Positions 17,544 to 26,262 are shown, counted from the first letter of the stretch. The stretch: DNA of 64,000 nt from DTWD01 sp963662965 (GCA_963662965.1 OY759970.1:930001-994000); one strand, 5' to 3'. Made by a program: numbers and translations. Notes: generated by a model not told the origin, from the letters alone.

Positions 17544-18285
17544 GAAGCCCCAACATCGATTCCAGCGCTGTTCGGATCTGCCGAATCAAGACATTCCGGT
17601 CGGTGACGTCGAGCCCGCGGGTCTCGACCGGCTCACCGATCTCCACCCGCACCGTCACCGGTCTGATGACCGGACTTCCCTTCCGCATGGCAGCGCGCGC
17701 CCCGGAGATCGCGACCGGGATAATCGGCACCTGGCCTTTGATCGCCATGATGAAGCCGCCCTTCTTGAACGGCAGGAGCTCACCCGTCGGGCTCCGCGTC
17801 CCTTCAGGGAAGATCATGAACGAGTCGCCACTCGTCAACGCGGCGGCGGCCCGGTCGATTGTCTGGGAGCTCTGCTCGGCATTGCGACGCTGGATCGGCA
17901 CGAATCCAACGATGTCGAATGCGTTGCGCAGCACCGGTATGACGGCACGTAGTTCCGCCTTGTACAAGATCTTGAGCCGCGGATGGGTCGCCGCCAACGC
18001 CATATAGATAATGGGCGGCTCGAGATTGCTGGTGTGGTTGGCACAATAGACGGCACCACGCGACAGCTCCACCCGCTGGGTCCCGCGAACCTCAACTCGA
18101 ATACCGGCCGCGGCCAGCCCCAGACGCACGCCGCCGCGCCCGAGCATGTACAGCACGCCAGACCATCGGAACATCAACGCGAGCACGATGCCGATGGGAC
18201 CGAGCAGGAGGACCCAGAGCGAAACGCTGACGTACGCGGTAGCGGATCGAACCGCCGAGACGAGGGTGCGGAAAGACTCCGCCAC
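17479..18285 (-). CDS. plsC: 1-acyl-sn-glycerol-3-phosphate acyltransferase
   Basis: 268 residues from GTG. Acylates lysophosphatidic acid in phospholipid synthesis. Motif I reads NHTSNLEPP: the His is kept, but the usual Asp of NHxxxxD appears as Glu. Motif III FPEGTRSPTGELLPFKKGGF and motif IV VPIIPVAISG are standard. An N-terminal membrane helix precedes the catalytic domain. The Glu substitution is worth noting because that position is the catalytic acid, though a conservative change may retain activity. Confidence 0.85.
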   Translation of the reverse strand: MAESFRTLVSAVRSATAYVSVSLWVLLLGPIGIVLALMFRWSGVLYMLGRGGVRLGLAAAGIRVEVRGTQRVELSRGAVYCANHTSNLEPPIIYMALAATHPRLKILYKAELRAVIPVLRNAFDIVGFVPIQRRNAEQSSQTIDRAAAALTSGDSFMIFPEGTRSPTGELLPFKKGGFIMAIKGQVPIIPVAISGARAAMRKGSPVIRPVTVRVEIGEPVETRGLDVTDRNVLIRQIRTALESMLGLPTTHRRKTTATTAGAESRRSP

Positions 18286-18302
18286 GGGCTAGGCGGGGCG
18301 CG

Positions 18303-18887
18303 CTACGATGCCCGCGCGGCGCGGCGAATCATCGCGCGTGACGACGCCTTCTTCGCTTTGGCGGTCTTCGCTTTGGCGAGCTGACGGGCTCGGTTGACGA
18401 GACACCGCTCGAGGGCTTTCTCAACGCGCCCCTCGACCACCTCGTTCGGCTCGCTCATCACTTCGGACATCTCGGACACAACGAGGAACCTGGCGCGGTC
18501 GAGCATTCGCTTCTCGCGAAAGGACAGGTTCTTCGACTGACTCAGGTGGTTCAAGCTCTTCAGCACATCGACCACGTCGTAGAGCGAGCCGGTTCGCATT
18601 TTATCGGAGTTGTCCTTGAAGCGGCCCTTCCAGTTCTGGTGGTTGTCGATCTTGCCGTTCCCGAGAAGCGTGAACAGTTTCTTGACCTCGTGGTCGGCGA
18701 CGGCGCGGCGCAGACCGACATCGTCGACATTATCGAGCGGGACCAACACCGTCGTCTCACTCGACGCCATGCGGAGCGAGTAGAAGCCGCATGTGGTGCC
18801 GAGAATCGTCTTTTCCTCGATTCGCTCGACGACGCCGAGACCGTGATTCGGGTATATGACCTTGTCTCCGACCTCAAACTGCAACAT
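18303..18887 (-). CDS. carD: CarD-family transcriptional regulator
   Basis: About 194 residues from ATG 18885-18887, the start giving the canonical MLQFEVGDKVIYPNHGLGVV. The N-terminal CarD_TRCF RNA-polymerase-interacting Tudor-like domain is followed by an alpha-helical DNA-binding domain (LSFREKRMLDRARFLVVSEMSEV) and a Lys/Ala/Arg-rich basic tail. CarD stabilises RNA-polymerase open complexes and is typical of Acidobacteria, Myxococcota and Actinobacteria. Confidence 0.93.
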   Translation of the reverse strand: MLQFEVGDKVIYPNHGLGVVERIEEKTILGTTCGFYSLRMASSETTVLVPLDNVDDVGLRRAVADHEVKKLFTLLGNGKIDNHQNWKGRFKDNSDKMRTGSLYDVVDVLKSLNHLSQSKNLSFREKRMLDRARFLVVSEMSEVMSEPNEVVEGRVEKALERCLVNRARQLAKAKTAKAKKASSRAMIRRAARAS

Positions 18888-19213
18888 TGCCCCCAGAGAG
18901 TAAGGTGGACGCGACATTGGGTGTGCCACGGAAGGACGCAGCTCAATAATTCTAATCGATCAGTGGGCGTCACGCAATGCAGAACCCACGCAGAATGAGC
19001 AGTTTGCCAAAATTTTACCGGTTTCGCACATGTCGGTCTAACCCCAGAGGCGCAACCTGGTTGTGTCAAATGCCCTAGCGTCTGATTACCGCGAATGGTT
19101 ATCCAATGTTTTGGATTAGCTGAACCTTCTGACACGACACCCGCCCGACGCCGGTGGCGCTGTTGTAGAGTATCGCCGTGCGAAACACGTCAGGTGCTCT
19201 TCAGGAGGACATC
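18888..19213. other. Intergenic region between carD and an exported methyltransferase
   Basis: 326 bp between divergent genes, visibly lower in G+C than its surroundings. It must hold both promoters; no clean -35/-10 pair was found, and no ORF or hairpin of note was seen. The AGGAGG at 19203-19208 is the Shine-Dalgarno of the downstream gene, 5 bp before its ATG. Confidence 0.5.
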
Positions 19214-19804
19214 ATGCCGCGACCTCACAGGATGACCGTGTTCGGACTGGTGATGGGACTGCTCGTCTTGGCTGGACCGACGACGATCCCCGGACTGAAC
19301 GGCGTTGCGGCACAGGACAACCCCAGCCTCGCCCCATTCGTGCCGTCGCCCTACGACGTCGTCAACCGGATGCTGACGCTGGCCGAAGTCACGAAGGATG
19401 ATGTGGTCTACGACCTCGGCTGCGGCGATGGGCGTATCGTGATCACGGCGGCGCAGCGTTTCGGAGCCCGTGGTGTCGGCGTCGACATCGATCCGCAGCG
19501 GATCGCCGAATCCAACGCGAACGCGGAGCGCGCCGGTGTGCAGCATCTGGTGAGATTCATCGAGCAGGACGCGCTGACCGTCGACGTCTCCGAGGCGACA
19601 GTGGTAACGCTCTATCTCTTGTCGTCGTCGAACATGAAGCTGCGGCCGCTTCTCACCCGCCAGCTCCCGCCGGGGGCGAGGATCGTGTCGCATGCGTTCA
19701 GCATGGGTGACTGGGAGCCGGACGTCATCGATCGGTTCGAGGATGAACGCGGGAACACACGCTCGCTCTACCTCTGGCGACACGACGGCACGTTGCGCGA
19801 ATAG
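19214..19804 (+). CDS. Class I SAM methyltransferase with an apparent signal peptide
   Basis: 196 residues from ATG 19214, selected for its AGGAGG with 5 bp spacing. The N-terminus MTVFGLVMGLLVLAGP...GVAAQD looks like a cleavable signal or anchor. The body has the SAM motif VVYDLGCGDGRIVITAAQRF, acidic loop GVGVDIDPQRI and VTLYLLSSSNMKLRP. Substrate unknown. SAM is not expected in the periplasm, so either the N-terminus is a membrane anchor with an internal domain or the localisation is unusual. It is followed by tRNA-Leu 17 bp later. Confidence 0.75.
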   Translation: MPRPHRMTVFGLVMGLLVLAGPTTIPGLNGVAAQDNPSLAPFVPSPYDVVNRMLTLAEVTKDDVVYDLGCGDGRIVITAAQRFGARGVGVDIDPQRIAESNANAERAGVQHLVRFIEQDALTVDVSEATVVTLYLLSSSNMKLRPLLTRQLPPGARIVSHAFSMGDWEPDVIDRFEDERGNTRSLYLWRHDGTLRE

Positions 19805-19821
19805 AGATCACGAGCCTTCCA

Positions 19822-19910
19822 GCCGGAGTGGCGAAATTGGCAGACGCGCTGGATTCAAAATCCAGTGAGGTTCACGCCTCGTGTCGGTTCGAGTCCGACC
19901 TCCGGCACCA
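19822..19910 (+). tRNA. tRNA-Leu (anticodon CAA)
   Basis: 89 nt with encoded CCA. The acceptor stem GCCGGAG pairs with CTCCGGC. The anticodon stem CTGGA/TCCAG encloses TTCAAAA, giving anticodon CAA for UUG. The long variable arm and GGTTCGAGTCC T-loop confirm a class II leucine tRNA. An integrase fragment lies 13 bp downstream, so this tRNA has probably served as an integration site. Confidence 0.95.
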
Positions 19911-19923
19911 TAGTATCAACAAC

Positions 19924-20112
19924 TTAGCTCGACTTCTTCACCGGCAGTTTGGCGGCCGATTGACTGAATGATCCCATCGATCCCATGGCAAGCGCATTCA
20001 GGCGGTCCGCCGCGTCGATCAAATCGCTATCGCTGACGATTCGATACCGGTTGTAGATACTCTCCGTCTTGTGGCCCACGATCTGCATCGCCACGCGCCG
20101 AGAAGTGCCCAA
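19924..20112 (-). pseudogene. C-terminal fragment of a tyrosine recombinase (integrase)
   Basis: About 60 residues: RVAMQIVGHKTESIYNRYRI followed by VSDSDL. This matches the end of tRNA-targeting phage-type integrases, where GHKT precedes the nucleophilic Tyr (IYNRY). The upstream catalytic domain is missing; only frame-shifted traces (TLQTGVAVGTS) precede it. Its position next to the tRNA-Leu 3' end is the normal place for an integrase of an element integrated there, so this is an excision or deletion remnant. Confidence 0.75.
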
Positions 20113-20498
20113 CCGCGACTCCGGTTTGCAATGTCCGGCGACCCCGGGAGATCCCGATTCTGCACTACTACTCGTGTCACGATATCAGGCATGACTCATC
20201 AACGAATGGTGATTATCGAGTCTATTCCGTGCCAAGTAGACTGGGGACGCCAAGCTGCACTTCTACACTGAACTCGTCGCCGTAGTGTGAAAAAGAACGT
20301 GATGCCAGCTAGTTCCGATCCTGAAGAATTCCCCGCCGTATTTCCAGCGTTCTTCGAATCCGTTACGACTGGGTGGCGTTACTGCGGGTGAGGCAGTTGG
20401 TGTCGGGATCGCAGTCTGTCTAGAACGGCGATTCGACCACCAGCGGGGCGCTACCTGGGGCATTGTTGAGTTGAGGGGCGGGCTGAGAGAGTAGAGCG
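20113..20498. other. Gene-less, lower-GC rubble
   Basis: About 385 bp with no credible ORF on either strand and noticeably more A+T than the flanks. It lies between the integrase remnant and an IS6 fragment. No repeat or hairpin was recognised. Confidence 0.5.
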
Positions 20499-20594
20499 AT
20501 GACGCCCCCTGCTCTCAGCCATCACGGATACCGCTTTCCGCCCGAGATCATCAGTCACGCCGTCTGGCTGTACCACCGACCGATACCCAACTCG
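20499..20594 (+). pseudogene. 5' fragment of an IS6-family transposase
   Basis: About 32 codons from ATG 20499 contain HHGYRFPPEIISHAVWLYHR, the highly conserved start of IS6/IS26-type transposases (GYRFPPEVI..AVWLY). Homology ends after that, and the rest of the transposase is absent because the intact propeller gene on the other strand follows. A deletion remnant of an insertion sequence. Confidence 0.7.
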
Positions 20595-20612
20595 GTCGCC
20601 CATGTCGGCAGT

Positions 20613-21560
20613 CTAATCCTGACTATTAAACCGAACAAACGCGAGCGCGTAGTTGCTGTTCAACGGAATGACCAGCTGGTTCTGAGTCGAGTCGTAGCAC
20701 ATGGACGCCGCGCTTGGTATGCCCGAGGCGATGACCTCTGCCTCTTGACCCGGGCGGATACGGGACACGCTGCCATAACGCACGCTGCTCGCGTATTTCG
20801 TCCCGTCGGCGGTTATCACGATGCCATCGTTCCCGCCTTCGACGCTATGCTCTATCCGAATGACCGCTCCGTCTTGGTCGTAGGTGATGATGGCATTGTC
20901 ACCGACGTTGACCACCACAATGTTGCCGTCCTGGTCGATCGCCACGCCGTTGGGGGCAGCGAGTGGAGCGCCCTCTGCGAACACCGACACCTCACCGTCT
21001 GCGGTGACCTTCCAGATCTGCTCCGGGTTCCGAGTATTGGAAGCGTACACGGTGCCATCATCCGTAACGGCAATGCCATTTAGTATCGTAGATTCAGGAA
21101 CAGGAATGGACCGCAGGGGTCGCCCTGTTTCCAGATCAAATAGACGGACGTATCCCACATCAACGGTATAGAGCACGCCATTGCTGATGGCACTGCCCAA
21201 CGGATCATAGAGTTCCAATCCGTCCCGAGTGGCGCCGATCCACTTGGGCGTATGCACACTCCCATCGGGATTGATGAGGGAGACAAAGCCATCATTTTCG
21301 CTGGTGTCTCCCCGGTTGCCGGTATTCATGGCCAGAATCAGGTTCTTGTTGGAATCAAACGTGCAGCTTTCAGAAAAATGAAAGCTGCCATAGACCGTGA
21401 CGTTGTCCGACATCGGTTGCCACGCGCCGGCCTCATTGAGCGCGCCGATCGGCTCACCAGCCGCAAACTCCTGAGCGGCAGCTGGGACCGCCAAGACAAC
21501 GGCGATGAGAACTGCGGGGACGATTCGCCGACTCGCTGAATGCATCATCACTGCGTACAT
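20613..21560 (-). CDS. Secreted SMP-30/NHL-type beta-propeller protein
   Basis: About 315 residues from ATG 21560 (21548 and 21545 are alternatives). A signal peptide (VPAVLIAVVLAVPAAAQ) is followed by repeated blades such as ILNGIAVTDDGTVYASNTRN, APNGVAIDQDGNIVVVNVGD and GNDGIVITADGTKYASSVRY, typical of gluconolactonase/SMP-30 and NHL propellers. Role unknown; relatives hydrolyse lactones or bind ligands. Its base composition is less G+C-rich than the housekeeping genes, and it sits in the rubble zone next to tRNA-Leu, which suggests horizontal acquisition. Confidence 0.8.
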   Translation of the reverse strand: MYAVMMHSASRRIVPAVLIAVVLAVPAAAQEFAAGEPIGALNEAGAWQPMSDNVTVYGSFHFSESCTFDSNKNLILAMNTGNRGDTSENDGFVSLINPDGSVHTPKWIGATRDGLELYDPLGSAISNGVLYTVDVGYVRLFDLETGRPLRSIPVPESTILNGIAVTDDGTVYASNTRNPEQIWKVTADGEVSVFAEGAPLAAPNGVAIDQDGNIVVVNVGDNAIITYDQDGAVIRIEHSVEGGNDGIVITADGTKYASSVRYGSVSRIRPGQEAEVIASGIPSAASMCYDSTQNQLVIPLNSNYALAFVRFNSQD

Positions 21561-21590
21561 GGTCAATGACTTCTCCGTCTTCTGTGCAGA

Positions 21591-21621
21591 GCGTGGTCGA
21601 GCTCCGGAAGCTCGACCACGC
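21591..21621. repeat. Perfect 13-bp stem hairpin upstream of the propeller gene
   Basis: GCGTGGTCGAGCT pairs perfectly with AGCTCGACCACGC around a CCGGA loop. It lies 31 bp upstream of the propeller gene start, so it could be an operator, a 5'-leader structure or a terminator for a lost upstream gene. Confidence 0.6.
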
Positions 21622-21894
21622 GGGTTCACCGCGACCGTAGACCGTGCGCCAGATCTCGAACGGAAGGTTCACCGGTGGCGCGGTATGTTGACGTCGCGCC
21701 GGCCATTGTATCCCGTAGTGTGCCGTAATCCGGCCGCCACCGCCGACACCGTTTCCTTTCGGCACCTCCTCATAGAGCCACCCTTGAGGTCTGAGCCAAT
21801 CTGGCTCTCGCCTGCACGTGAGAAGGAGGGGGAAAGTGCGCCTGCGGACCCATTTGGCTAAGATGGGCGCTGAATCGGGCTCACTCCTACAGCA

Positions 21895-22185
21895 ATGCCT
21901 TTGAACGTCGGCTCCCGCCTCGGCCACTACGACGTCACCGCCCTCATCGGCGAGGGGGGCATGGGGCAGGTGTATCGCGCCACCGACACCGAGCTCGGCC
22001 GGGACGTCGCGTGGAAGATCCTCCCAGACGCCTTCGCCGCTGACCCGGATCGCCTCGCTCGGTTCCAGCGAGAGGCGTAGGTCCTGGCGTCCCTCAATCA
22101 TCCGAACATCGCGCAGATCCACGGCATCGCGCAGAGCGGCGAGACTCGCGCCTTCGTCCGGGAGTTGGTCGAGGGTCCGAACTTC
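21895..22185 (+). pseudogene. N-terminal fragment of a Ser/Thr protein kinase
   Basis: The frame opens with LGHYDVTALIGEGGMGQVYR, the glycine-rich loop of PknB-type kinases, and the beta3 Lys segment GRDVAWKILPD. A TAG at 22078-22080 interrupts it where relatives have Gln, after RFQREA. The same frame continues VLASLNHPNIAQIHGIAQSG and ends in VRELVEGPNF. The catalytic HRDLKPxN and DFG lobes are absent. A near twin fragment lies at 44577-44735. Confidence 0.8.
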
Positions 22186-22223
22186 ACCAAAACTCATCTC
22201 CACCTGTTTCGCGAGGAGCCCCC

Positions 22224-22355
22224 ATGAGCGGATTGCAAGAACTCACCAAGAGAGTCGTCGCGTTTCGTGACGAACGAGACTGGGCGCAGTTTCACACGCC
22301 ACGGAACCTCGCCGCTTGTCTCGGGCGACATTACGGTCGAGAACGTCGACGGTGA
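22224..22355 (+). pseudogene. 5' fragment of a MazG-like nucleotide pyrophosphohydrolase
   Basis: ATG 22224 has a GAGGAG Shine-Dalgarno at 22213-22218. The first about 31 residues, including LTKRVVAFRDERDWAQFHTP and RNLAA, match the start of MazG-like (RS21-C6/YpjD-type) NTP pyrophosphohydrolases. Homology then breaks off at about 22315 into the middle of another gene, and the frame stops at 22353-22355. The helix with the metal-binding EExxE residues is missing, so this is non-functional. Confidence 0.65.
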
Positions 22356-22884
22356 GACCCGCCTCAAGTCCGTCAGCGGCGAGGACCATGCCGGGGCGGT
22401 CGGCAGGCTCGCGGGCATCGTGTCGGTGTCTGGCGACATCGAGATCGCCGGCGCGTCGTCCGACCGCACCCTAGAGATCACGACGGTGAGCGGCTCGGTC
22501 GACGCCGCCGACATCGTGGCGCCGCGTCTCAAGTTGAGCTCGGTCAGCGGGCACGTCGAGATGGTCGGCGTCAGGAGCGAGCGGGTAGAGGCGCAATCGG
22601 TCAGCGGCGACATCGAATTCGCTGGGTCGCTCGTCGAGGCTGGGCGCTACGAGCTGCAGTCGCACTCGGACGACGTGCGAGTCTCCGTCGGCAACGATCG
22701 CGGATTCGATCTCCACGCCAGCTCCTTCAGCGGTCGTATCCGAACCGACCCATCGATGACCTTCGCCGGCGGCGACGTGAGTGGCGGCCCTCGACGCTCG
22801 CTCGAGGGCCGCCACGGCGACGGCAGCGCGCGACTGGATCTGACGAGTTTCAGCGGCAACATCTCGATTACGACACAAGACTGA
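22310..22884 (+). pseudogene. 5'-truncated DUF4097-like beta-helix protein
   Basis: About 190 residues of short repeated blades: PLVSGDITVENVDGETRLKS, IVSVSGDIEIAGAS, ITTVSGSVDAAD, LSSVSGHVEMVG, AQSVSGDIEFAG. This SxSGDI pattern is typical of DUF4097 right-handed beta-helical domains of secreted or membrane proteins. The normal N-terminus (signal peptide and first strands) is missing: the sequence upstream of 22310 is the MazG fragment in another frame. The ORF could in principle be translated from GTG 22267. Confidence 0.65.
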
Positions 22885-22944
22885 CGGCCCGCAGGAAGCG
22901 CCCCTGCCATCCGATGCTATTATGTGCACATTGGTGGAGGGGGC

Positions 22945-23406
22945 ATGAGACAGTCGTTGTTAGCAGGAACCATGGCCGTCGCAGTGCTGTCGCTCGCAGT
23001 CGTGAGTGACACGCCGACGAGCGCACAGCAGCTTTCTGGCAGCGTCAACGTGCCGCAGGGCGTGGCGGAGCTCGGCTCGGTCGAGTTGCCGCGGCGCGTG
23101 ATGGCCAACAGTCAGGCGCTCCCGGCCGGCACGTATGAGGTGCGCCTCACGAGCCAGACGGCGAGCGGCGATTCGGTCGGCGCGTTGTCGATCCTCGAGC
23201 GATGGGTGGAGTTCCGACAAGACGGCGACGTGAAAGGCCGCGAGGTGGTTTCCATCGTGCCCCAGGCCGAGGTCAGCGATGTCGCCAAGAGCGCGCCGCC
23301 GGCGAGCGGCAGCGCCCGCGTCGAGCAGTTGCGCGAGAACGACTATCTCCGCGTCTGGATCAACCTGGACGGCACCGCCTACCTAATCCACCTGGGGATT
23401 AGTTAA
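22945..23406 (+). CDS. Small secreted protein of unknown function
   Basis: 153 residues from ATG 22945, preceded by GGTGGAGGGGG. A signal peptide (LLAGTMAVAVLSLAVVSDTPTSAQ) leads a soluble domain of about 125 residues with LPAGTYEVRLTSQTASGDSV and a C-terminal VEQLRENDYLRVWINLDGTA. It is probably a beta-rich periplasmic domain. I do not recognise the family. Its stop codon overlaps the convergent RNase G stop by 4 bp. Confidence 0.7.
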   Translation: MRQSLLAGTMAVAVLSLAVVSDTPTSAQQLSGSVNVPQGVAELGSVELPRRVMANSQALPAGTYEVRLTSQTASGDSVGALSILERWVEFRQDGDVKGREVVSIVPQAEVSDVAKSAPPASGSARVEQLRENDYLRVWINLDGTAYLIHLGIS

Positions 23407-25004
23407 AGCACCATCACGTCGAACTGCTCGTGATGCAGCTGGACGTCGGGCTTGATCGTGACGTCGCGGCCGAAGACCCGCCGCAGCTCCTTTAGCACAC
23501 CACGCTCTTCCTGCTTGAGCACCCGCGCAATGTCGGGATTGACTCGGAGCTGCACGGCGTGGCCGTTGAGCTCGCCGCTGAGCTTCCGCATCTCCGACAA
23601 AATCTCGTAGCAGATCGTCGAGGTCGACTTGATCACCGAGCTCCCGGAGCAGTACGGGCACGGCTCCGTGAGCTGACGCTCGAGGCTCTGCTTTACCCGC
23701 TTACGGGTCACGATGATCAGGCCAAAGTCGGAGACCTGGACGGTCTTGGAGGGCGACCGGTCGCGCCGCAGCTCCTGGTCGAAGGCCTGCCCCACCTTCT
23801 GGCGGTTCTTGCGCTCTTCCATATCGATGAAGTCGAGCACGATAATGCCGCCGAGGTCCCGCAGTCGAATCTGGCGAACGATTTCCTTGGCCGCCTCGAG
23901 GTTGGTCTTGACGATCGTGTCCTCGAGCCGCCCGGTCCGCTTGCCGACGTAACGGCCGGTATTGACGTCGATCGCCACCAGCGCCTCGGTCTGGTTGATC
24001 ACGATGTAGCCGCCGGACTTGAGCCACACCTTGCTTCGGAGCGCCTTGTCGATCTCGGACTGCACGCCGTATTCCTCGAAGATCGGGAACGGCTTCGTGT
24101 AGTGCTGGATCCGCGAGACCATGTTCGGCATGATGCGCTCGATCAGACGTACGACACGGTCGTATTCCTGCTGGTCGTCGATGCGAATCGCGGAGAAATC
24201 GTCGGTCAAGAAGTCACGCAGCAGCTTGGCGACCAGGCTTTCCTCCTGATGAAGCACGGCGGGCGCCCGGAGCGACTCCATCCGTCCCCGCGTCTCGGTC
24301 CAGAGCTGATGGAAATACGACAGGTCGCTGTCGATATCGTCCTTCGAGCGCTTCGACGCCGCGGTCCGAATGATGACGCCGCCAGAGAAGCCGTGCTCTT
24401 CGCGGAACGAGCGAACGATGCCCCGAAGTCGCCCCCGCTCTTCGCGCGTGTCGATCTTGCGGGACACCCCGATGTTGTCGGCGGTCGGCATGAACACTAG
24501 GAATCGACCCGGCACGCTGACGTGCGACGTGATGCGCGCGCCTTTGGTGCCGAGCGGCTCCTTGACCACCTGCACCAGGATCTCCTGCCCAGCTTTTAGC
24601 AGCTCCTCGATTTTTTCGGTCGGCTTCGGCTGGAACCGCGGGCTGGACCGCCCACGCACGTTGCCGCGTCGACGGTTGCCCCGGCCATTCGAGGCCCCGT
24701 TGCCATCACCGGTGGCGGCACTGGTAACGTCGTCGTCGTCGTCGTCACCCGATTCGAGGCGGTCGAATTCCTCGAGGGTGTCGATGACATCCGAGACGTA
24801 GAGAAACGCGTCGCGCTCGAGTCCGATGTCGACAAAGGCCGACTGCATCCCGGGGAGGACCTTGTTCACCCGCCCCTTGTAGATGTTGCCGACGACGCCG
24901 CGGTTGCGCTCGCGCTCGATGTAGATCTCGCCTACTTGGTCGTCCTCGAGAATGGCGGCCACCACTTCGTGGCCATTCGAGGAGACGATCATCTCCTTGT
25001 TCAT
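23403..25004 (-). CDS. rng: Ribonuclease E/G family endoribonuclease (RNase G)
   Basis: 533 residues. The N-terminal S1 domain (GNIYKGRVNKVLPGMQSAFV) is interrupted by a low-complexity Asp- then Arg/Gly/Asn-rich insertion near residues 84-120. The catalytic core has VAIDVNTGRYVGKR and IIVLDFIDMEERKN, with the Mg-binding aspartates, and a zinc-link CPYCSGSS. It processes rRNA and tRNA and degrades mRNA. It lies next to rodA, a common neighbourhood for cell-shape operons. Confidence 0.92.
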   Translation of the reverse strand: MNKEMIVSSNGHEVVAAILEDDQVGEIYIERERNRGVVGNIYKGRVNKVLPGMQSAFVDIGLERDAFLYVSDVIDTLEEFDRLESGDDDDDDVTSAATGDGNGASNGRGNRRRGNVRGRSSPRFQPKPTEKIEELLKAGQEILVQVVKEPLGTKGARITSHVSVPGRFLVFMPTADNIGVSRKIDTREERGRLRGIVRSFREEHGFSGGVIIRTAASKRSKDDIDSDLSYFHQLWTETRGRMESLRAPAVLHQEESLVAKLLRDFLTDDFSAIRIDDQQEYDRVVRLIERIMPNMVSRIQHYTKPFPIFEEYGVQSEIDKALRSKVWLKSGGYIVINQTEALVAIDVNTGRYVGKRTGRLEDTIVKTNLEAAKEIVRQIRLRDLGGIIVLDFIDMEERKNRQKVGQAFDQELRRDRSPSKTVQVSDFGLIIVTRKRVKQSLERQLTEPCPYCSGSSVIKSTSTICYEILSEMRKLSGELNGHAVQLRVNPDIARVLKQEERGVLKELRRVFGRDVTIKPDVQLHHEQFDVMVL

Positions 25005-25144
25005 ACGTCAGGATCTCCCGTGGGCCCGGACCCGACCGCGCGTTCCGCTCGGATAGGCAGACGTCCGCCGCCGCGCCGACGGTGAGTCCCCACAGGGCCT
25101 CGACCGTGAGCATCGCCGTCATTCGTCTCCCCTTGCCCAGACCA

Positions 25145-26245
25145 TCAATTCGTGAATCGGCGCATCCTCACGTTGAGGATGAGCCCGAACCCCATCAGTG
25201 TCGCGATCATCGACGAGCCGCCGTAGCTCATGAGCGGGAGCGTCAGCCCCTTCACCGGGGCCAGACCCGCCGACATCGTGACGTTGTAAATTACCTGGAA
25301 CGCAAAGCCGGCCATGATCCCGACGACGAGATATGTGCCGGCGCGATCCTTGGCCACCCGCGCCGCGTCGAGCGAGCGCAGGATGACGAACAGATACAAC
25401 CCGAGGGTGAACAGCACCCCGAGGAATCCCTGCTCCTCGGCCAGCACCGAGAAGATGAAATCGTTGTGCGCGACCGGAAGGAAGTTGTACTGGCTCTGCG
25501 TGCCTTGCAGAAATCCCTGTCCGGTGAGCCCACCTGACCCAACCGTGATCCGCGCCTGGATCTGCTGGTACCCGGCTCCCCGAGGATCTTGCCCCGGATC
25601 GAGGAAACTGGCAATGCGTGTTTTCTGGTAATCCTCCATGCCGTAGGCCCAGACCATCGGGGCGGCGAGGAGCGCCAGCAGCGCCACCACCGCCAGCACC
25701 CGGACTCTCAGCCCGGCAAACACCATGATGGCGACGGCGACCGGCAGCAGGGTCACCGCGGTCCCCAGGTCCGGCTCTCGCGCGATGAGCGCGAACAGCA
25801 GGACGACGAACGCCGCGCCGCACAGCCAGTCGTTGAGCCGTCGGGGACCCCGACGCCCCTGCGCGTAGAACGCGGCGAGGACGATCGCAATCACGATGCG
25901 TGCGAACTCCGACGGTTGGAGGGTGACCGGACCGAGTCCGATCCACCGCTGCGAGCCACCCTGCTCCACCCCAAAGAACAGCGTGTAGGCAAGCAGCGCC
26001 GCCAGCCCGGCATAGACGAGCAGGGAGCGATCCATGAGCACGCGGTAGTCGATCGTCAGGCACACGCCGAGCCCCACGATCCCGATCAGGAGCGCGCCAA
26101 TCTGCCGGTAGAACTGGCCGCCCACCTGCTCCGTCGTCGGATCGTAGGTGGCACTGAAGATCATGACGAGGCCGATCACGCTCAGGACGCCGACGGACGC
26201 GACGAGCATCCAGTCGATGTAGGTGTAGAGGCGCCGTTCGAACAT
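25145..26245 (-). CDS. rodA: Rod-shape peptidoglycan polymerase RodA
   Basis: 366 residues with about ten membrane helices, SEDS family. Landmarks: WIGLGPVTLQPSEFARI, REPDLGTAV (the family's essential Asp region), QSQYNFLPVAHNDFIFSVLA and the C-terminal LPLMSYGGSSMI. It polymerises glycan strands together with PBP2, encoded just upstream in the same operon. A 140-bp gap separates it from rng. Confidence 0.95.
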   Translation of the reverse strand: MFERRLYTYIDWMLVASVGVLSVIGLVMIFSATYDPTTEQVGGQFYRQIGALLIGIVGLGVCLTIDYRVLMDRSLLVYAGLAALLAYTLFFGVEQGGSQRWIGLGPVTLQPSEFARIVIAIVLAAFYAQGRRGPRRLNDWLCGAAFVVLLFALIAREPDLGTAVTLLPVAVAIMVFAGLRVRVLAVVALLALLAAPMVWAYGMEDYQKTRIASFLDPGQDPRGAGYQQIQARITVGSGGLTGQGFLQGTQSQYNFLPVAHNDFIFSVLAEEQGFLGVLFTLGLYLFVILRSLDAARVAKDRAGTYLVVGIMAGFAFQVIYNVTMSAGLAPVKGLTLPLMSYGGSSMIATLMGFGLILNVRMRRFTN

Positions 26246-26262
26246 GGGCTCGCTATCGCTCG

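Noticed and set aside
24745..25122. Small minus-strand ORF between rodA and rng
   Set aside because: Most of it overlaps rng in another frame; the 40 codons upstream (TAMLTVEALWGLTVGAAADV) show no family similarity and no ribosome site.
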